A stretch of DNA of 64,000 nucleotides from positions 6,138,001 through 6,202,000 of the forward strand of contig QCXZ01000075.1 in assembly GCA_025024175.1 (NCBI GenBank), written 5' to 3'. The notes beneath the pieces were generated by a model. It was not told the DNA's origin, did no database searches, and worked only from the letters and a program-made list of their open reading frames with translations. Below, piece after piece: positions 1 to 10,600 of the stretch. Position 1 is the first letter of the stretch. Every line of letters begins with the position of its first letter. Both the position numbers and the translations under genes were made by a program. The DNA comes from Rhyzopertha dominica. Taxonomy: Eukaryota; Arthropoda; Insecta; Coleoptera; Bostrichidae.

Positions 1-99
1 GTTGTTTTGATACTATCTTTTTCAAGCACGCCGCAAATGTCAAAATTTTCAAAAAACTTCAAAAAATCACAAAACAGCTTGAGGCCACTTGTCATATTA

Positions 100-800
100 A
101 CAAAGTTATAATGAAATTCAGTTAATTTGGTTCCCAATATTCTTCTAATGGAAGCTCGTCGTAGAATACCGTGTACAGTTCCCCCCATTGTATACCATTT
201 GTCTCCATTCCGTTGACTGTTTTCCTGACTATTGTAGATTGAGATCCTCTTAAGCTATATTTTTATTTCAGTACTAGTTTTTATGCCTTTAATTCTTCTT
301 AGTTCTTTGTTTTTTTGCATCCTATGTTCATTCAGGGTTTTGTTTAATTAACCATTTATTTATCCGTTCTGTTATTAGTTTTTTCTATATCTTCTCCCGT
401 TCAAAAGTACTTATGTTTCTTTTTCTTCTCATCTATTGTCTAGAATGCATAACGGGCAGCTTTCTTGATGTTGTTATTTACATTTTCTATGTCGTTTGAT
501 TGCTTATACGTTTTAAGATCATTCTTTAATCGATTTTCCGCCAACAGGTTTAACTGATCACTCTCCTAATGTCCGTCTTTCCCATCTGTACCTATATATG
601 TATGCTTGTGTGTACATAAGAACCATTTAATATTTTTAAGTTGTGTTCTATTACTAGTTCTCCTGACTGATTATCTCTATGTTGGCCTGTTTCATTGAAG
701 TCTCCAGTTAGATCTTTGCCATCACTCGATTAAGCTTTGATAAAAATTATCTGGTGTCGAGTCACCCGTTGGCACATACATTCAGTTATGTATGCTCTTT
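100..800 (-). mobile_element. LINE remnant (endonuclease region, RTE/CR1-like)
   Basis: On the minus strand broken frames around 560-800 read TGDSTPDNFYQSL and then GDFNETGQHRDNQSGEL. This resembles the apurinic-type endonuclease of non-LTR retrotransposons, where a GDFNA block carries a catalytic Asp/Asn pair. The stretch down to about position 100 is Lys/Arg-rich in several frames and may be the linker toward the reverse transcriptase. Frameshifts and stops interrupt every frame, so this is a dead fragment. No ends are visible. Family assignment within RTE/CR1 types is inference. Confidence 0.5.
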
Positions 801-1059
801 CACATTTATCTACACCAAACTAAATTTGTGTATAATCTGTTAGTTCTTCTCATTTTCCTCTTTTTTGTTTCCGATTGGTAAAGTAAAGGAATGCGAACCC
901 CTACACCTCAACTCCCAAGGGCTAGGTTTCTTTTAGCAGTAAGGATCCAGTGTTAAGGGGTAAGTAAGGGGTTACCACCTACACGAATTACGAAGATAGA
1001 GCTTACTGAGTATAAACCATATTACTATCGGAGGAGAAGACAGTTTTTCCTTTGACAAA
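801..1059. other. spacer, nothing recognised
   Basis: AT-rich DNA between two LINE remnants. It has a slightly G-rich stretch (about 895-985) but no coding or RNA signal that I can support. Confidence 0.5.
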
Positions 1060-1500
1060 CAACTAGACTATTTTGAAAATTTTGGGTTATTCAGCAGTTG
1101 TAACTTTGGTTTCAGACACAACTTATCTACGACCTTAGCTATCAAATCCCTATGCGACAATTTGCTTCATGCCTTCGAAACAAAAAACCATGTTGATGTC
1201 TCTTGCTTTGGCTTGTCTAAAGCACTCGATTCTTCTTCATAAACTTGAATCTTATTCCCTTCATAGTTCTAACATTGCTTTTATAAAATGTCACCTTTGC
1301 GACAGAGAGTAGTATGTGAACTTAAATGAAACAGATTCGCTAAGCCTTCTTCCAATTCATTTCGGTGTTCCTCAGTGATCTATTTTGGGACGTCTTCTGT
1401 TTTTGATTTACATAAGGAATCTTCCACGTTCTGTTATTTATTCTAATTTAGACTATGCTAATATGGTTTTTGTTTATGGCTTCTGTAATGGCAATGCCAT
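1060..1500 (+). mobile_element. LINE reverse transcriptase fragment (jockey-like)
   Basis: One frame reads ENFGLFSSCNFGFRHNLSTT followed by LLHAFETKNHVDV and GLSKALD. This matches the first reverse transcriptase blocks of jockey-type LINEs (QFGFRKxxST, then FxDLSKAFD, with the catalytic Asp in the last block). Downstream frames break up with stops near 1240-1480. The fragment ends where a DD41D transposon remnant begins, which suggests that the DNA transposon landed in it. It is non-functional. Confidence 0.6.
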
Positions 1501-1504
1501 GTAG

Positions 1505-2165
1505 AAGAATATCGACGACGTTTTTTACGTGCGAAGGCTCCCGACAAAAACGTGTTTATTCGAGTTTTTAACAAACTTTGCGAGACTGGGACTTTTCCAA
1601 TCACAAAAATAACATCTGAAAAACTTTAGAAGAACTTGAAAATATTTTGGATCTAGTGGAAGAAGATACAACGACCAAGACCAGAAGAATCGCTACTCAA
1701 TTGGACATTTGACAAAGATGAAACTGATGAAGCAACATTTGCCCGTGACGGCATTAATAACTCTCACGTATGGTCTGACGAAAATCCCCATGCAATAGTC
1801 GAAACCAATTTTCAGCACAGGTTTTCAGTAAATGTGTGGTGTGGTATGATTGCTTGGTACAGGGGAACAGTACTTTATTTTTTTAATAAATGAGTTGCCA
1901 GGATTGCTGGAGAATGTCCTTGTAAACGTAAGGAGGCGAATATACTATCAGCACGATGGAGCCCCTGCACATTTCGCTCGTGTGGTCAAGCAATGTCCAT
2001 TTAGATGCCCTGCAAGTAGTACAGATCTAACACCCCTAGATTTTTGTATATGGAGTTGGCTTAAAACAGAAGTTTACAAAGTTAAGGTGGATAGTTGAGA
2101 GGCACTAATAGACGGTCCTTTATAAAGACAATAGAGGAGCTTAGGCAAGACTCAATTTTTCCAGC
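1505..2165 (+). pseudogene. DD41D-type Tc1/mariner transposase remnant
   Basis: Short frames read RAKAPDKNVFIRVFNKLCET (N-terminal helix-turn-helix region, DUF4817-like) and DEATFARDGINNSHVWSDEN (first catalytic Asp). A longer frame at 1850-2098 contains YYQHDGAPAHF (second Asp) and DLTPLDFCIW (third Asp). Only 27 residues separate the second and third Asp, against 41 in the related copies elsewhere in the window, so about 14 residues around the usual FPxRWIGR block have been deleted. The protein once cut and joined transposon ends at TA sites. Frameshifts and a stop near 1630 make it inactive. No terminal inverted repeats were found. Confidence 0.75.
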
Positions 2166-2636
2166 ACACCAAACGCATTTGCTCTATAAAATTGCTCATC
2201 TGGTAGTATAGCATTATCCTTGTAAGACCGGTATTATTACTGACAGTGAGCTATCTGCCTATAGGTATCTACAAACAACGTAGGTGTACTTTGAATTAAC
2301 CGCAGACACAATAAACAAGTCCCGTAAACCGCAGACCGGTCCAGACGGTAGTAGAGATCCGACGAACCGCAAGCCGTACAACAAATAAATAAACATCGTA
2401 AGCGAAAACCCACGCGCGCTGTTCCAACTGCTCTTCCTTTTCCTAGTTCGTTTACGATCCAAATTTTGTTTCGGGCGGTATTGCGAGGAATACATAAATA
2501 AGCAAATCGGAGAAAGAATTCGGAAGTTATAAGGAAGTCAAACGCACGTGGAGTACGGCGTTATGCAAGGAGTGTCGTTGCCACACAAATGCAACGGCTG
2601 TTTCGTGGGTACTTTCGATAGCTTTAGTTCATTTAC
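2166..2636 (+). other. unidentified protein-like remnant
   Basis: A plus-strand frame near 2300-2390 reads INKSRKPQTGPDGSRDPTNR, which looks like a basic, low-complexity coding fragment such as a retroelement ORF1, and then breaks up. Base composition is higher in GC than the surroundings. I cannot assign it to a family. Confidence 0.25.
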
Positions 2637-2656
2637 ATTCATTCATTCATTCATTG
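2637..2656. repeat. (ATTC)n microsatellite
   Basis: Five tandem ATTC units. Such tails are common at the 3' ends of LINEs and SINEs, but the upstream sequence is not recognisable enough to prove this. Confidence 0.8.
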
Positions 2657-3019
2657 GAATCTTCGGAGAAGAAAATGAGGAATGTTCTAGGAGGCTTCGG
2701 TTCGTGAGATAATTTAGTTTTTGTTTTGCTGTGAATCCAGAGCAGTCTTGCTGCAAATTTAAAAAATTGTCCCTTCTACGTCTTTTGATTGTACGCAGTG
2801 CAATATGGGATGGGTTTACATAATTTAGAAATAGGGTAAATTTGGTGAAGGCGCCAGCTAGTTTGTTAAAACGTAACCTAGGTGTCCAAAATAGCAAAAC
2901 TAAGTAACAAAAACATTAAAAAGAAATAAGCCTTAGTAGTAATTAAATTATTTAAACATGTAATTTCATTAGTAATATGTGTTTCAAAAACTACATATAT
3001 CAGCGTTTAAAATCAGTAC

Positions 3020-3760
3020 TGAATTTAGGAGACACAATTCATTCCATCTCCATCAACAACAGTAAAGAGTCGGCCACGATCCTTTTTTGGGATAGTAGCA
3101 ATTAAATATGAATCTACATCAACAAAAAATAGTTGCTGTATGTAAAATAAAACTATTAAAACATGACTATTTACGTATCCTTTACAGACCGGTAGGCTGT
3201 TAAACATGTTTTAATCTCACCTCCTGTAAAAGTTTTTGCCTGTCTAGCAACATGTTCTGGACTATTAGATTTCATAAAATTGAGAAGAAGAAAGGAAGTC
3301 GGCGGAAGAATTTGGAAGTTAAACATTGGCAAAATAACAATTATAGAAGTTTTGCAGGCAAATACATTTGAAAAAGTATTCCTTAGTAGCTCTATTCCAC
3401 ACCATTGCTTTTACAACTCTGATGAGTGGACCAGGTGCGATTGCATCTGTTAATGCAATGTTCGCTTGAGCAACAATATCTTCTTAAGAATTCTCTTCCT
3501 TATTGTGTTCCTATTTTGACGGTTTGCTAAACATAGTTTAGATTTCTTGTTCGTCGTCAGAATCGCTCAAAATATCGGAAACGCTTTTGCAAGAATCTCC
3601 CTTAGTAATACAAGTTAATAATGCAGCACTTTAAACCAGCTTCTCTGCAGCTGCTCTACATGCTAGTCCACGTCCTTTTTAGAGCGGAAAAATGAGGATT
3701 CTTTCAGGAGCTGCAGTTTAAAATTGTTTGAGTCTTTCTTCTTTTCCATCTTCGTTTCTC
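3020..3760 (-). pseudogene. possible decayed recombinase-like element
   Basis: Minus-strand frames read ILSDSDDEQEI (about 3560), MKSNSPEHVARQAKTFTGGE (about 3220-3275) and VDVDSYLIATIPKKDRGRLF (3060-3130). The last two recall the core-binding and early catalytic part of a tyrosine-recombinase-like protein family found in many insect genomes, where an ARQAKxF block precedes a YxVxIPxTKT strand. The frames are interrupted and the catalytic R-H-R-Y residues are not visible. A different multi-copy protein is equally possible. Confidence 0.25.
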
Positions 3761-4934
3761 CGTATTTTTTAACATCATAACCAGTCCTGTACTTTATGGT
3801 AGGTTCAAAGTGAGTGCTGGCGATATAGCTGTGTTTTTATGTGAGGTTTCGTAAGTTGAGTTATGAATTATCAGAATTTAAATTACCTTACTTGAATGTT
3901 TGCTTAGTCTAGTTTACTTGTACTGAATTTACTATTAATAAGTAATAACTAAACCAGTGGTAGGTACAGTTTTAATTATTTGTTCTAAAAATGCGCTTTA
4001 TTTACATCAAATTGTTTTAAAATACAAAACTTAAAATGTTTTATAGAAAAAGCTATATTTGGTTCGTATTTCCAATGCGACATAGCCACAGGTAGCTTTT
4101 CGAAGTTGCAAATCTGGTATGTTGTTTATTCATTAATAAATAGCGTAATTCTGCCAAATTTTTAAACTCCCTTAACTTAGGCTAGCTAATAAGCCTCAAG
4201 CCATTCTATGAGTATTTGTTACCTTATTGTTTTCTTAAAAAATGCCACTGATCATAGAAGCCATTAACATATGATGTATTATTCAAATTCGACATAATTT
4301 GAATGAAATGTAAATCCAGTATTCCTGTATTTGCATTAACAGTTACATTCTTGTCCTTTTTGAAAAGAAAATAATAACGTATTCAAATCCGGTTACATAT
4401 TAATTTCTGCATGTAATTGGGCATGCATTCTTTCTGCCAAAGGCGTTAATAGCGTGGGTAGATATAACTTCTCCATAAATAATGAAGAATATTTGAATAG
4501 TTATTTTTAAAGTGTCTGCATAGGAGCCTGAAGCACAGCGTGAAATAGTAATGTATTAATTATCTGTGCAAGATTTATGGTGGGTTCCGTTTTGCTTAAT
4601 TAATTACTAAGCGAATCGAATCGAAATATTACTTTAATTTCAACCGCAAATTTATCTTAGCATAAAAAACTGTGCTCTCCAGTAATTTTAACATCAAGCC
4701 TAGGCATTATTGGTTACATGGTTTATCAATAATCAAATCTGAATTACTGTTTCTATAATCAATGCCTATGGCAAAATAGGAATATATTTTTTATATTCTA
4801 ATATCGCATTCTTATAACGGTCAACTTATACGAAGCTGACCTTTTTATATGTTATACGTAAAATTTACGCTTATATAGATTTGGTTATTAATTGCAACAA
4901 TTCTTACTGGTTTTCAAATCTCACAAAGTGTACC
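3761..4934. other. AT-rich spacer
   Basis: No reading frame, RNA gene, inverted repeat or repeat copy could be supported here. It is probably intronic. Confidence 0.5.
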
Positions 4935-4945
4935 TATGTACCTTA
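4935..4945. repeat. target-site duplication, left
   Basis: TATGTACCTTA, identical to 5159-5169, flanks the palindromic PLE insertion. Confidence 0.8.
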
Positions 4946-4993
4946 TTGACATGTTGTTTTCCGGGCTGGTTCCCACGTTAGTTATTTGACCTT

Positions 4994-5027
4994 GACGTTT
5001 CGACACTCATGTCGGTGTCTTCCTCAG
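4994..5027 (-). ncRNA. hammerhead-like ribozyme motif (PLE)
   Basis: On the minus strand: CTGAGGA, one extra A, GACAC, an 8-base loop, GTGTC, then GAAACGTC. This follows the hammerhead core (CUGANGA, stem II, GAAA) with a GUC cleavage triplet. Stem III would be only ACGT, which is self-complementary, so a dimeric form is possible. Hammerheads are known in PLE terminal repeats. Activity here is inferred. Confidence 0.55.
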
Positions 5028-5044
5028 AAGTAGCTCTGAAACTT

Positions 5045-5078
5045 CTGAGGAAGACACCGACATGAGTGTCGAAACGTC
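5045..5078 (+). ncRNA. hammerhead-like ribozyme motif (PLE)
   Basis: Mirror copy of the motif at 4994-5027 in the other arm of the palindrome. It has the same CTGAGGA core, 5 bp stem II and GAAACGTC. Flanking CTT and AAG could form the base of stem I. Confidence 0.55.
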
Positions 5079-5158
5079 AAGGTCAAATAACCAACGTGGG
5101 AACCAACCCGGAAAACAACATGTCATCGACAACAACCACGGAAGCCTTCAAACCAAAA

Positions 5159-5169
5159 TATGTACCTTA
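5159..5169. repeat. target-site duplication, right
   Basis: TATGTACCTTA, identical to 4935-4945. Confidence 0.8.
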
Positions 5170-8100
5170 CTATTATAATTTTTCTCCATGTCGGATTTTG
5201 TCGTTCAGCATTATCTAAGGTTTTATAATGTTTTGAAAGCCAGACGTTGTAAAAAAAAATTGTTTTTCGACACACACAGTAATTGTTTAGATCTCTAAAT
5301 CAATTTTGCTTAATTTTTCAAGCGCTTTTCCAGGTCACACTCAGTATTTTATGAGATGGTTAGACAATAACTTTCTGTGTTTTTAGTTAATGTACTTGTT
5401 CAAAAATTATATAAAAATTATAAAGTAAATTAATCAATAAGTTTATGTTAAGGAAAAAAGGCAATCGTTTCATATACATTTAAAAACACTTCAGTTTTCG
5501 GAGATACATATTTTTAAAGTTGCTCTTTGAGGAATGCTTTATTTCAAAATCTGCCCATGAAACACATTGTAGGTTTATTTTCTAATCTATGCAATCAGAT
5601 GCTCGCTTTTTTTAGTTATCGGGTCCTATTTACATTAAAATGACAATCTTACTTTAAAGAAGATCTGATCATATCACAGGATAATGTCATAAGCTAGAAA
5701 AATAAATAAAAGTAAACTAAATCCAAATACTATTTCAGATGCTATTGTAATACCAGCAGATACCAGTATATCCATTTCTTAATCTTAGATGGTACCCACC
5801 TACATACTGTAGTTAACTTAATATTGAAAACTTCGAGAAATGTTTTATATAAAAAAATGTATTTTTAATTTCTTATCAATAATAAAGGCCATTTTACTAG
5901 TAGCATATGTACATATGTTTTATTTTGGACCGTTTAGTTATTACAAATTTTTAAATTCTGACATTTACAGTGTACTGCAAAAAACAAGTCTATGAAAACA
6001 AAAAACTTTCAGATACATTGTAAAAGTTTCCTAATAGGAGAATTTAAACTTCAGTCTTCCATCATGGATAATTTCATTTTTTTAATAGAACGGCTTACTT
6101 ATTTCTACTTCATTAATGGTTTATTTTGTTGATAACAGGTTATAGGTCTGTAATTAGTAGTTTTCGAGAAAAAATTGAAAAACATGAAGTTTTGATATTA
6201 TTTTGTGAATATCGATTTAACGATAATCATTGTTTAGGTAATTAATTAACAGTTTGAAAATGCATTGGTTTGTTACCAAAGAACTTACTTTTATTAGTCA
6301 AGTTAGCTACAATTTTGCTGTTTTTATATCGTTGTGTTTCTATAATCCTTGGGTAATAGCTTCATCAGTATGTTTGTAAAGTAATGAAATGAACATGCAA
6401 GGGTCAATGACAGATGCAGGTGGATTAGAAAGAAGTGTGGAAAAATCAATTTTTGGTATAATGTTGTAGTGCTTTTTTTCAAATATCACATAAATTACCA
6501 GCTTTATTTAAAAAAATCAAGTTATCTAGACTATTACTAAAACAAAGTTTTTTTTACAAACAATTTTATAAATATTGCTTTTTAAACTAATGGATAAAAC
6601 GATAAATTAATTAGACTCAATTGATTCCAGCAATAGATGTTTTGCTATATTTATTGTCATTATTGTTTAATTTTAGGACCCTTCAATTTTTTTTTTATCA
6701 TACTACCATGCTCCAATTTAGTTTTACTCATTTTTCAACACAACTTCTTCGCAGAACTGTTGTAGGTGATATGATTTGCGTATAATGCATTCTGTGAACT
6801 TAAAAACACTTGCCATCGCGCGTGTTTTGTTGCACGACATTTCTTCAAAATTGCCCGAATATTTTCAATTAATGTTTTCGGTGTTGAGAGCTCTTCGATT
6901 TTTTAGATAATAAAATTTTGTTCCCAAAATCAAGAATAAGGTAATTTGGTGAACATCAACTGGGTATATATATTCTAAAACTGTAAATACCGATTTTATC
7001 TTTCCTGGTAAATACAAAGTGATGCAGTCCGAATGATCGAAAGTAAAGTATGACATTAAATATTTATTTTTTCACCCCTCATTTATCCTCAACCCTTTTT
7101 AATGAACGTCTCCATAAATTCAAATTTACCGTAACCGCATGAGTAATAATTATTTGTCCAATTGCTTTAATTAATCAAACCGTAGTTTACGACGTGTCTA
7201 ATGACCGTCCCAGCCTTGACAAGAGTGGTATTACACTAGTAGTAACAACTACATTATGTGAACTTGAACTACGCGCAGTGCACTCTATTTTTAAACTGTT
7301 TTAATTATCAGCAGAACGAATTCGTTTAAATAATACGTAAGTAAATTATTGCGTGAATGACGTAACGTTGTTCTCTTGAACTGTGCGAGATAGACGAAAT
7401 TAAAATTAATAACGCCACAAAATTTTTATTGCCGTGTTTATATGCGATTACAGTGCTGTTAATGGTATCCTTATGGACAGACTTCCCATGTTGATATTTT
7501 TTTGTTTCTTGGTTCAATAAAAGCACTCGTTGCTGGCTAGATATTATTGGCCCGTTGGTTGCTTCATATTTCGACCGTTATCCCTAATTTGCGATCGCTA
7601 AGCACACGTGGTGCGCTGCCGTTAAGCAGTAAAAAAAAGTGTGGCGCCAAATATACTGGTTTTTCTTCATTACCAGCGAAGACAACTTGTAAAATTATTT
7701 CGCGCAGAATTGCTAAAAAATTGTGTTTCTTGGTGGTTCCATAGGTTGTCACACCAACACAAATTTATCATGCACTCTTAAGTAACTTCTTCATGATATA
7801 CACTCCTCGAAATATAAATCTAGTCTTCTTGAAGTAACGTTACGACTCTAGTAACTTCTATCGAAGTTAATTGCTGAACCATAGCAAAGCAATATGACAG
7901 ATTTAATGTTAATTGGCATTAAAATTGTTTGTCTGGTTTCCAAGTTAGTCATGGTTACCAGATTTACTTACTACTCTTAAGACATTCAATTTCATCCAGT
8001 TTTTTTGCATTGTTCAAACATTTGAGACTGGTTGAGTTAATTATAACGAAAAAACTCAAGTAAAATTCTAAAATCACTTAAGTAAATAATTATTGAATCC

Positions 8101-9061
8101 CTATTATAAGTTTTATTTAAATTCCTTAAACTGTAATAAACTTCATCAGGTTCTACTGTGTGACTACTTTTATATTCTGAAAATAATATATGTATTAATA
8201 TGCAATAATAAAAGAAAAAAAGCATTCCATTTTATACGCAGCTGAAAGAATTTTGTGGCCCAGTAATAATGACTAAAATATAAATGATTATTTCCTTCCT
8301 GTCAATTTTGTCCAATCAGTGACAAGAATTCGTTGGTTATATTTAATTTTCAAATGGGAAATTATTTTGAAATTTTACGGGGAAAAATCGGATAAACATC
8401 GTCCAGGTTTCAGAAGTTTGACAAGGTTTGTTTGTTATTTTTATCTAACTCAGGAAATAATCTTACCAAATATCCCTCTTGCATCTAATTTTTTATATAA
8501 AGAAATTCAAAGAAATTCGGTTATACACCATTTGTTTAACAAATAGCATAGAAAATCGCTTGTCCGAATTTTTCCGAAAAAAAAATGTTGCACTAGGGAT
8601 ATTACCTGCGAATAAATTTTGGTGTACTGTGTGTTCATTTTGTTTTGTCACTTTTAAACGCCTGTAGATTCTTTATTAATTAAGAAATTTTGGTTTCATG
8701 AAGAAAAAACCTCAATTTTTCGACATCACCCCACATTATTAATGGTTAACGTTTATTGCTAATTTTGTAGCATGTTTGTTCCTGATAACGTCAATGTAGT
8801 TCACTTGTATGTCTTTACTTAAATGGCTTTTGTTTTATGAAAAAGTAGATTATTATTTATTTATTAATTATTTATATATATATCCTAAAATGCAAGAAAA
8901 CTGTAAATAATGGTCAACTGACATAACTTCACTTTTTCAATAGACGGCCTATATATTTTGTACAATTTCTGAAAATGCGTTTTTCTATTCTGTTGCCAGA
9001 ATTTCTATAACTTTTGATCAAGACCAAGCTGGTCTACACCGGCTAGTTAAATCATATATAC
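5170..9061. other. long non-coding, AT-rich stretch
   Basis: Nothing coding is supported. Two parts stand out by higher GC: 7080-7300 (contains AACCGCA and TTAATTAAT-type motifs) and 7540-7760 (open in both strands over about 60 codons but without recognisable protein features). These could be intronic regulatory DNA. The short open frames elsewhere look random. Confidence 0.4.
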
Positions 9062-9096
9062 GAAACACTTACTAGAATAATTTAGAAAGCCTGAAT

Positions 9097-9128
9097 ACGC
9101 ATTTCGGCAGCTAGCCTGCCATCTTCAG
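9097..9128 (-). ncRNA. second type of hammerhead-like motif
   Basis: Minus strand: CTGAAGA, one extra T, GGCAG, a 5-base loop, CTGCC, GAAATGCG. It has the same layout as the GAAACGTC type, including the single extra base after CUGANGA, but a different stem II and stem III. A weaker copy is at 52889-52921. Confidence 0.45.
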
Positions 9129-9194
9129 CAGTAGGTTTAAGCAAGCGACTTCGTGACCAGTTATGGCTTAATTTAAGCGAACACGCCTTAAACC

Positions 9195-10070
9195 TAAGTG
9201 TTGGTTTAAATACGTGGACGACACTTTCACCGTCTGACCGCATGGAGAATAGAACATAAGGGAGTTCCTGGACCATGTAAATAGCATCCACAGCGGCATA
9301 CAATTCACGATGCAGGTGGAGACCAATGGCATCCTACCCTTCCTGGATGTGATGGTGACAAGGAAACAAGACGGCACGCTAGGACATCGGGTCTATAGGA
9401 AGCCAAGCCACACGGATCGCTACCTGCATGCAGATTCACATCAACACGCTGATATAACAAGCGAAGCTAGTCAGCGAACCAGACCACCTAGAAGAGGAAT
9501 TAGAACATCTACGCAGAGCATTACAGAAGAACGGATATCTTAAGGCAGATACTGAGAAAGCTATCAACATACAACCACGAAGGAAGGAACCAGAAGAGCA
9601 CATTGCTGCGGCATACCTGCCCTACGTCAATGGATGTACAGATAAGATCGGACGGTTGCCGAGAAGACATCAGATAAACACCATCTTCACCGCCCCGGGA
9701 AAGATAGCTAACGCTTTTCCGAAATATCGTTCGATAACTGAGGAGCTACAAACACTAGGTGTGTATAGCATCCCATGCAACTGTGGGAAGGTTTACATCG
9801 GCCAAACCGGAAGGCACATCAGCACGAGAATCAAGGAGCACATCAGGGACATCAGAGACCGGCAATGTCACAGGTCGGCTGTAGCAGAACACCGAATGGA
9901 GGCTGGCCACATCATCAAATTCGAGGAGGCACAAATGCTGTCAAGGGAAGCGCGAATCTGACTGAGACTGTACAACCATCGAAACCCAGAAGAATCCGTA
10001 CAATTATAACCGAGACCGAGGCATTGAACTACCTGGAATCTGGAAACCGGTTGAGTATACCGGAGCGGAC
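9195..10070 (+). pseudogene. PLE polyprotein fragment: RT thumb plus GIY-YIG endonuclease
   Basis: The order is KYVDDTF (reverse transcriptase catalytic Asp pair, about 9208-9228), a stop soon after, NGILPFLDVMVTRKQDGTLG, then YRKPSHTDRYL. After a frameshift or deletion near 9440-9450 it continues with EEELEHLRRALQKNGY and LPYVNGCTDKIGRL. The GIY-YIG domain follows at about 9750-9950: LGVYSIPCNCGKVYIGQTGR, then RIKEHIRD (catalytic Arg) and AEHRMEAGHIIKFEE. After another frameshift near 9960, NYNRDRGIELPGIWKPV matches the usual FNREDG tail. The enzyme would nick target DNA and reverse-transcribe the element RNA. At least three lesions make it inactive. Only the C-terminal half is present. Confidence 0.8.
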
Positions 10071-10097
10071 TAGGACACTTCAGTTTCAGAGCTACTT

Positions 10098-10131
10098 CTG
10101 AGGAAGACACCGACATGAGTGTCGAAACGTC
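10098..10131 (+). ncRNA. hammerhead-like ribozyme motif in PLE 3' region
   Basis: CTGAGGA, A, GACAC, loop CGACATGA, GTGTC, GAAACGTC. It lies just after the coding remnant of the 9-10 kb PLE, on the same strand, and is identical in its core to the two copies at 5.0 kb. Confidence 0.6.
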
Positions 10132-10205
10132 AAGGTAAAATAAGCAACGTGGGAATCAGCCCGCAAAACAACGTGTCAGCGACAGCAACCACGGAAGCCT
10201 TCAAA

Positions 10206-10600
10206 TCAAAGTATTTAAATTTTCCATATTTGTTTTTGTAATCGGGATTTCAAAGCTTCGTTTTCCAATCCCTTCCCATCGTCTTGACTCCTTAGTGTCC
10301 GATTCGTCACCCACACTACCATGGACAATTAATTGTCTGTCCCAGAAGGTTAATCTGGCCAACCGAACTGCCGAAGTGATTCACCGTTTCGTCGGTTATG
10401 TGCATCACGTCATCAATAATTATTCGCTTGGCTCGTCCCGCCGTTTGAATATCAAATCAATTTGTCTTAATTGATTCATCTCATTGTCCAGGATCGTTAA
10501 ACTGCCACAACGGCGATACATCGAAAACAACAATCCAGTTTGTTACGGTCTTTGGGTCTTTATTGCTTCTGTCATAAATAATCAAGCGATTGTTTTATTG
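10206..10600. other. unique segment of balanced composition
   Basis: About 10230-10570 is less AT-rich than its surroundings and has no TE similarity or coding frame. It contains homeodomain-like ATTA/TAATTG cores. It is a candidate intronic enhancer or conserved element. Function is inference only. Confidence 0.3.

Larger units (their letters stand above)
4946..5158 (+). mobile_element. short palindromic Penelope-like element insertion
   Basis: Two copies of the same PLE 3' terminal sequence (about 80 bp) lie head to head: 4950-5031 on the minus strand and 5042-5122 on the plus strand, with about 10 bp between. The unit ends in GGAAGCCTTCAAACCAAA, as does the larger PLE at 10.2 kb. It is flanked by an 11 bp direct repeat, TATGTACCTTA, at 4935-4945 and 5159-5169, the expected target duplication. 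Inverted, 5'-truncated insertions are known for PLEs. Each arm holds a hammerhead-like core. No coding sequence remains. Confidence 0.85.
9062..10205 (+). mobile_element. 5'-truncated Penelope-like element with GIY-YIG endonuclease
   Basis: A PLE body (about 9195-10205) runs on the plus strand. It contains the end of the reverse transcriptase (KYVDDTF near 9210), the PFLDVMVTRK and YRKPSHTDRYL blocks, the GIY-YIG endonuclease, a short 3' UTR with a hammerhead-like motif at 10098-10131, and the end GGAAGCCTTCAAATCAAAG. It is preceded by about 130 bp (9062-9195) that carries a second hammerhead-like motif on the minus strand, fitting the inverted 5' flank often left by PLE insertion. No target duplication was found. 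Confidence 0.8.

Noticed and set aside
2643..2897. 84-codon minus-strand open frame
   Set aside because: No domain, no splice signals, and it starts within a microsatellite border; looks random.
7547..7752. Overlapping open frames on both strands
   Set aside because: Neither shows recognisable protein features or splice sites; a GC-elevated non-coding block explains them better.
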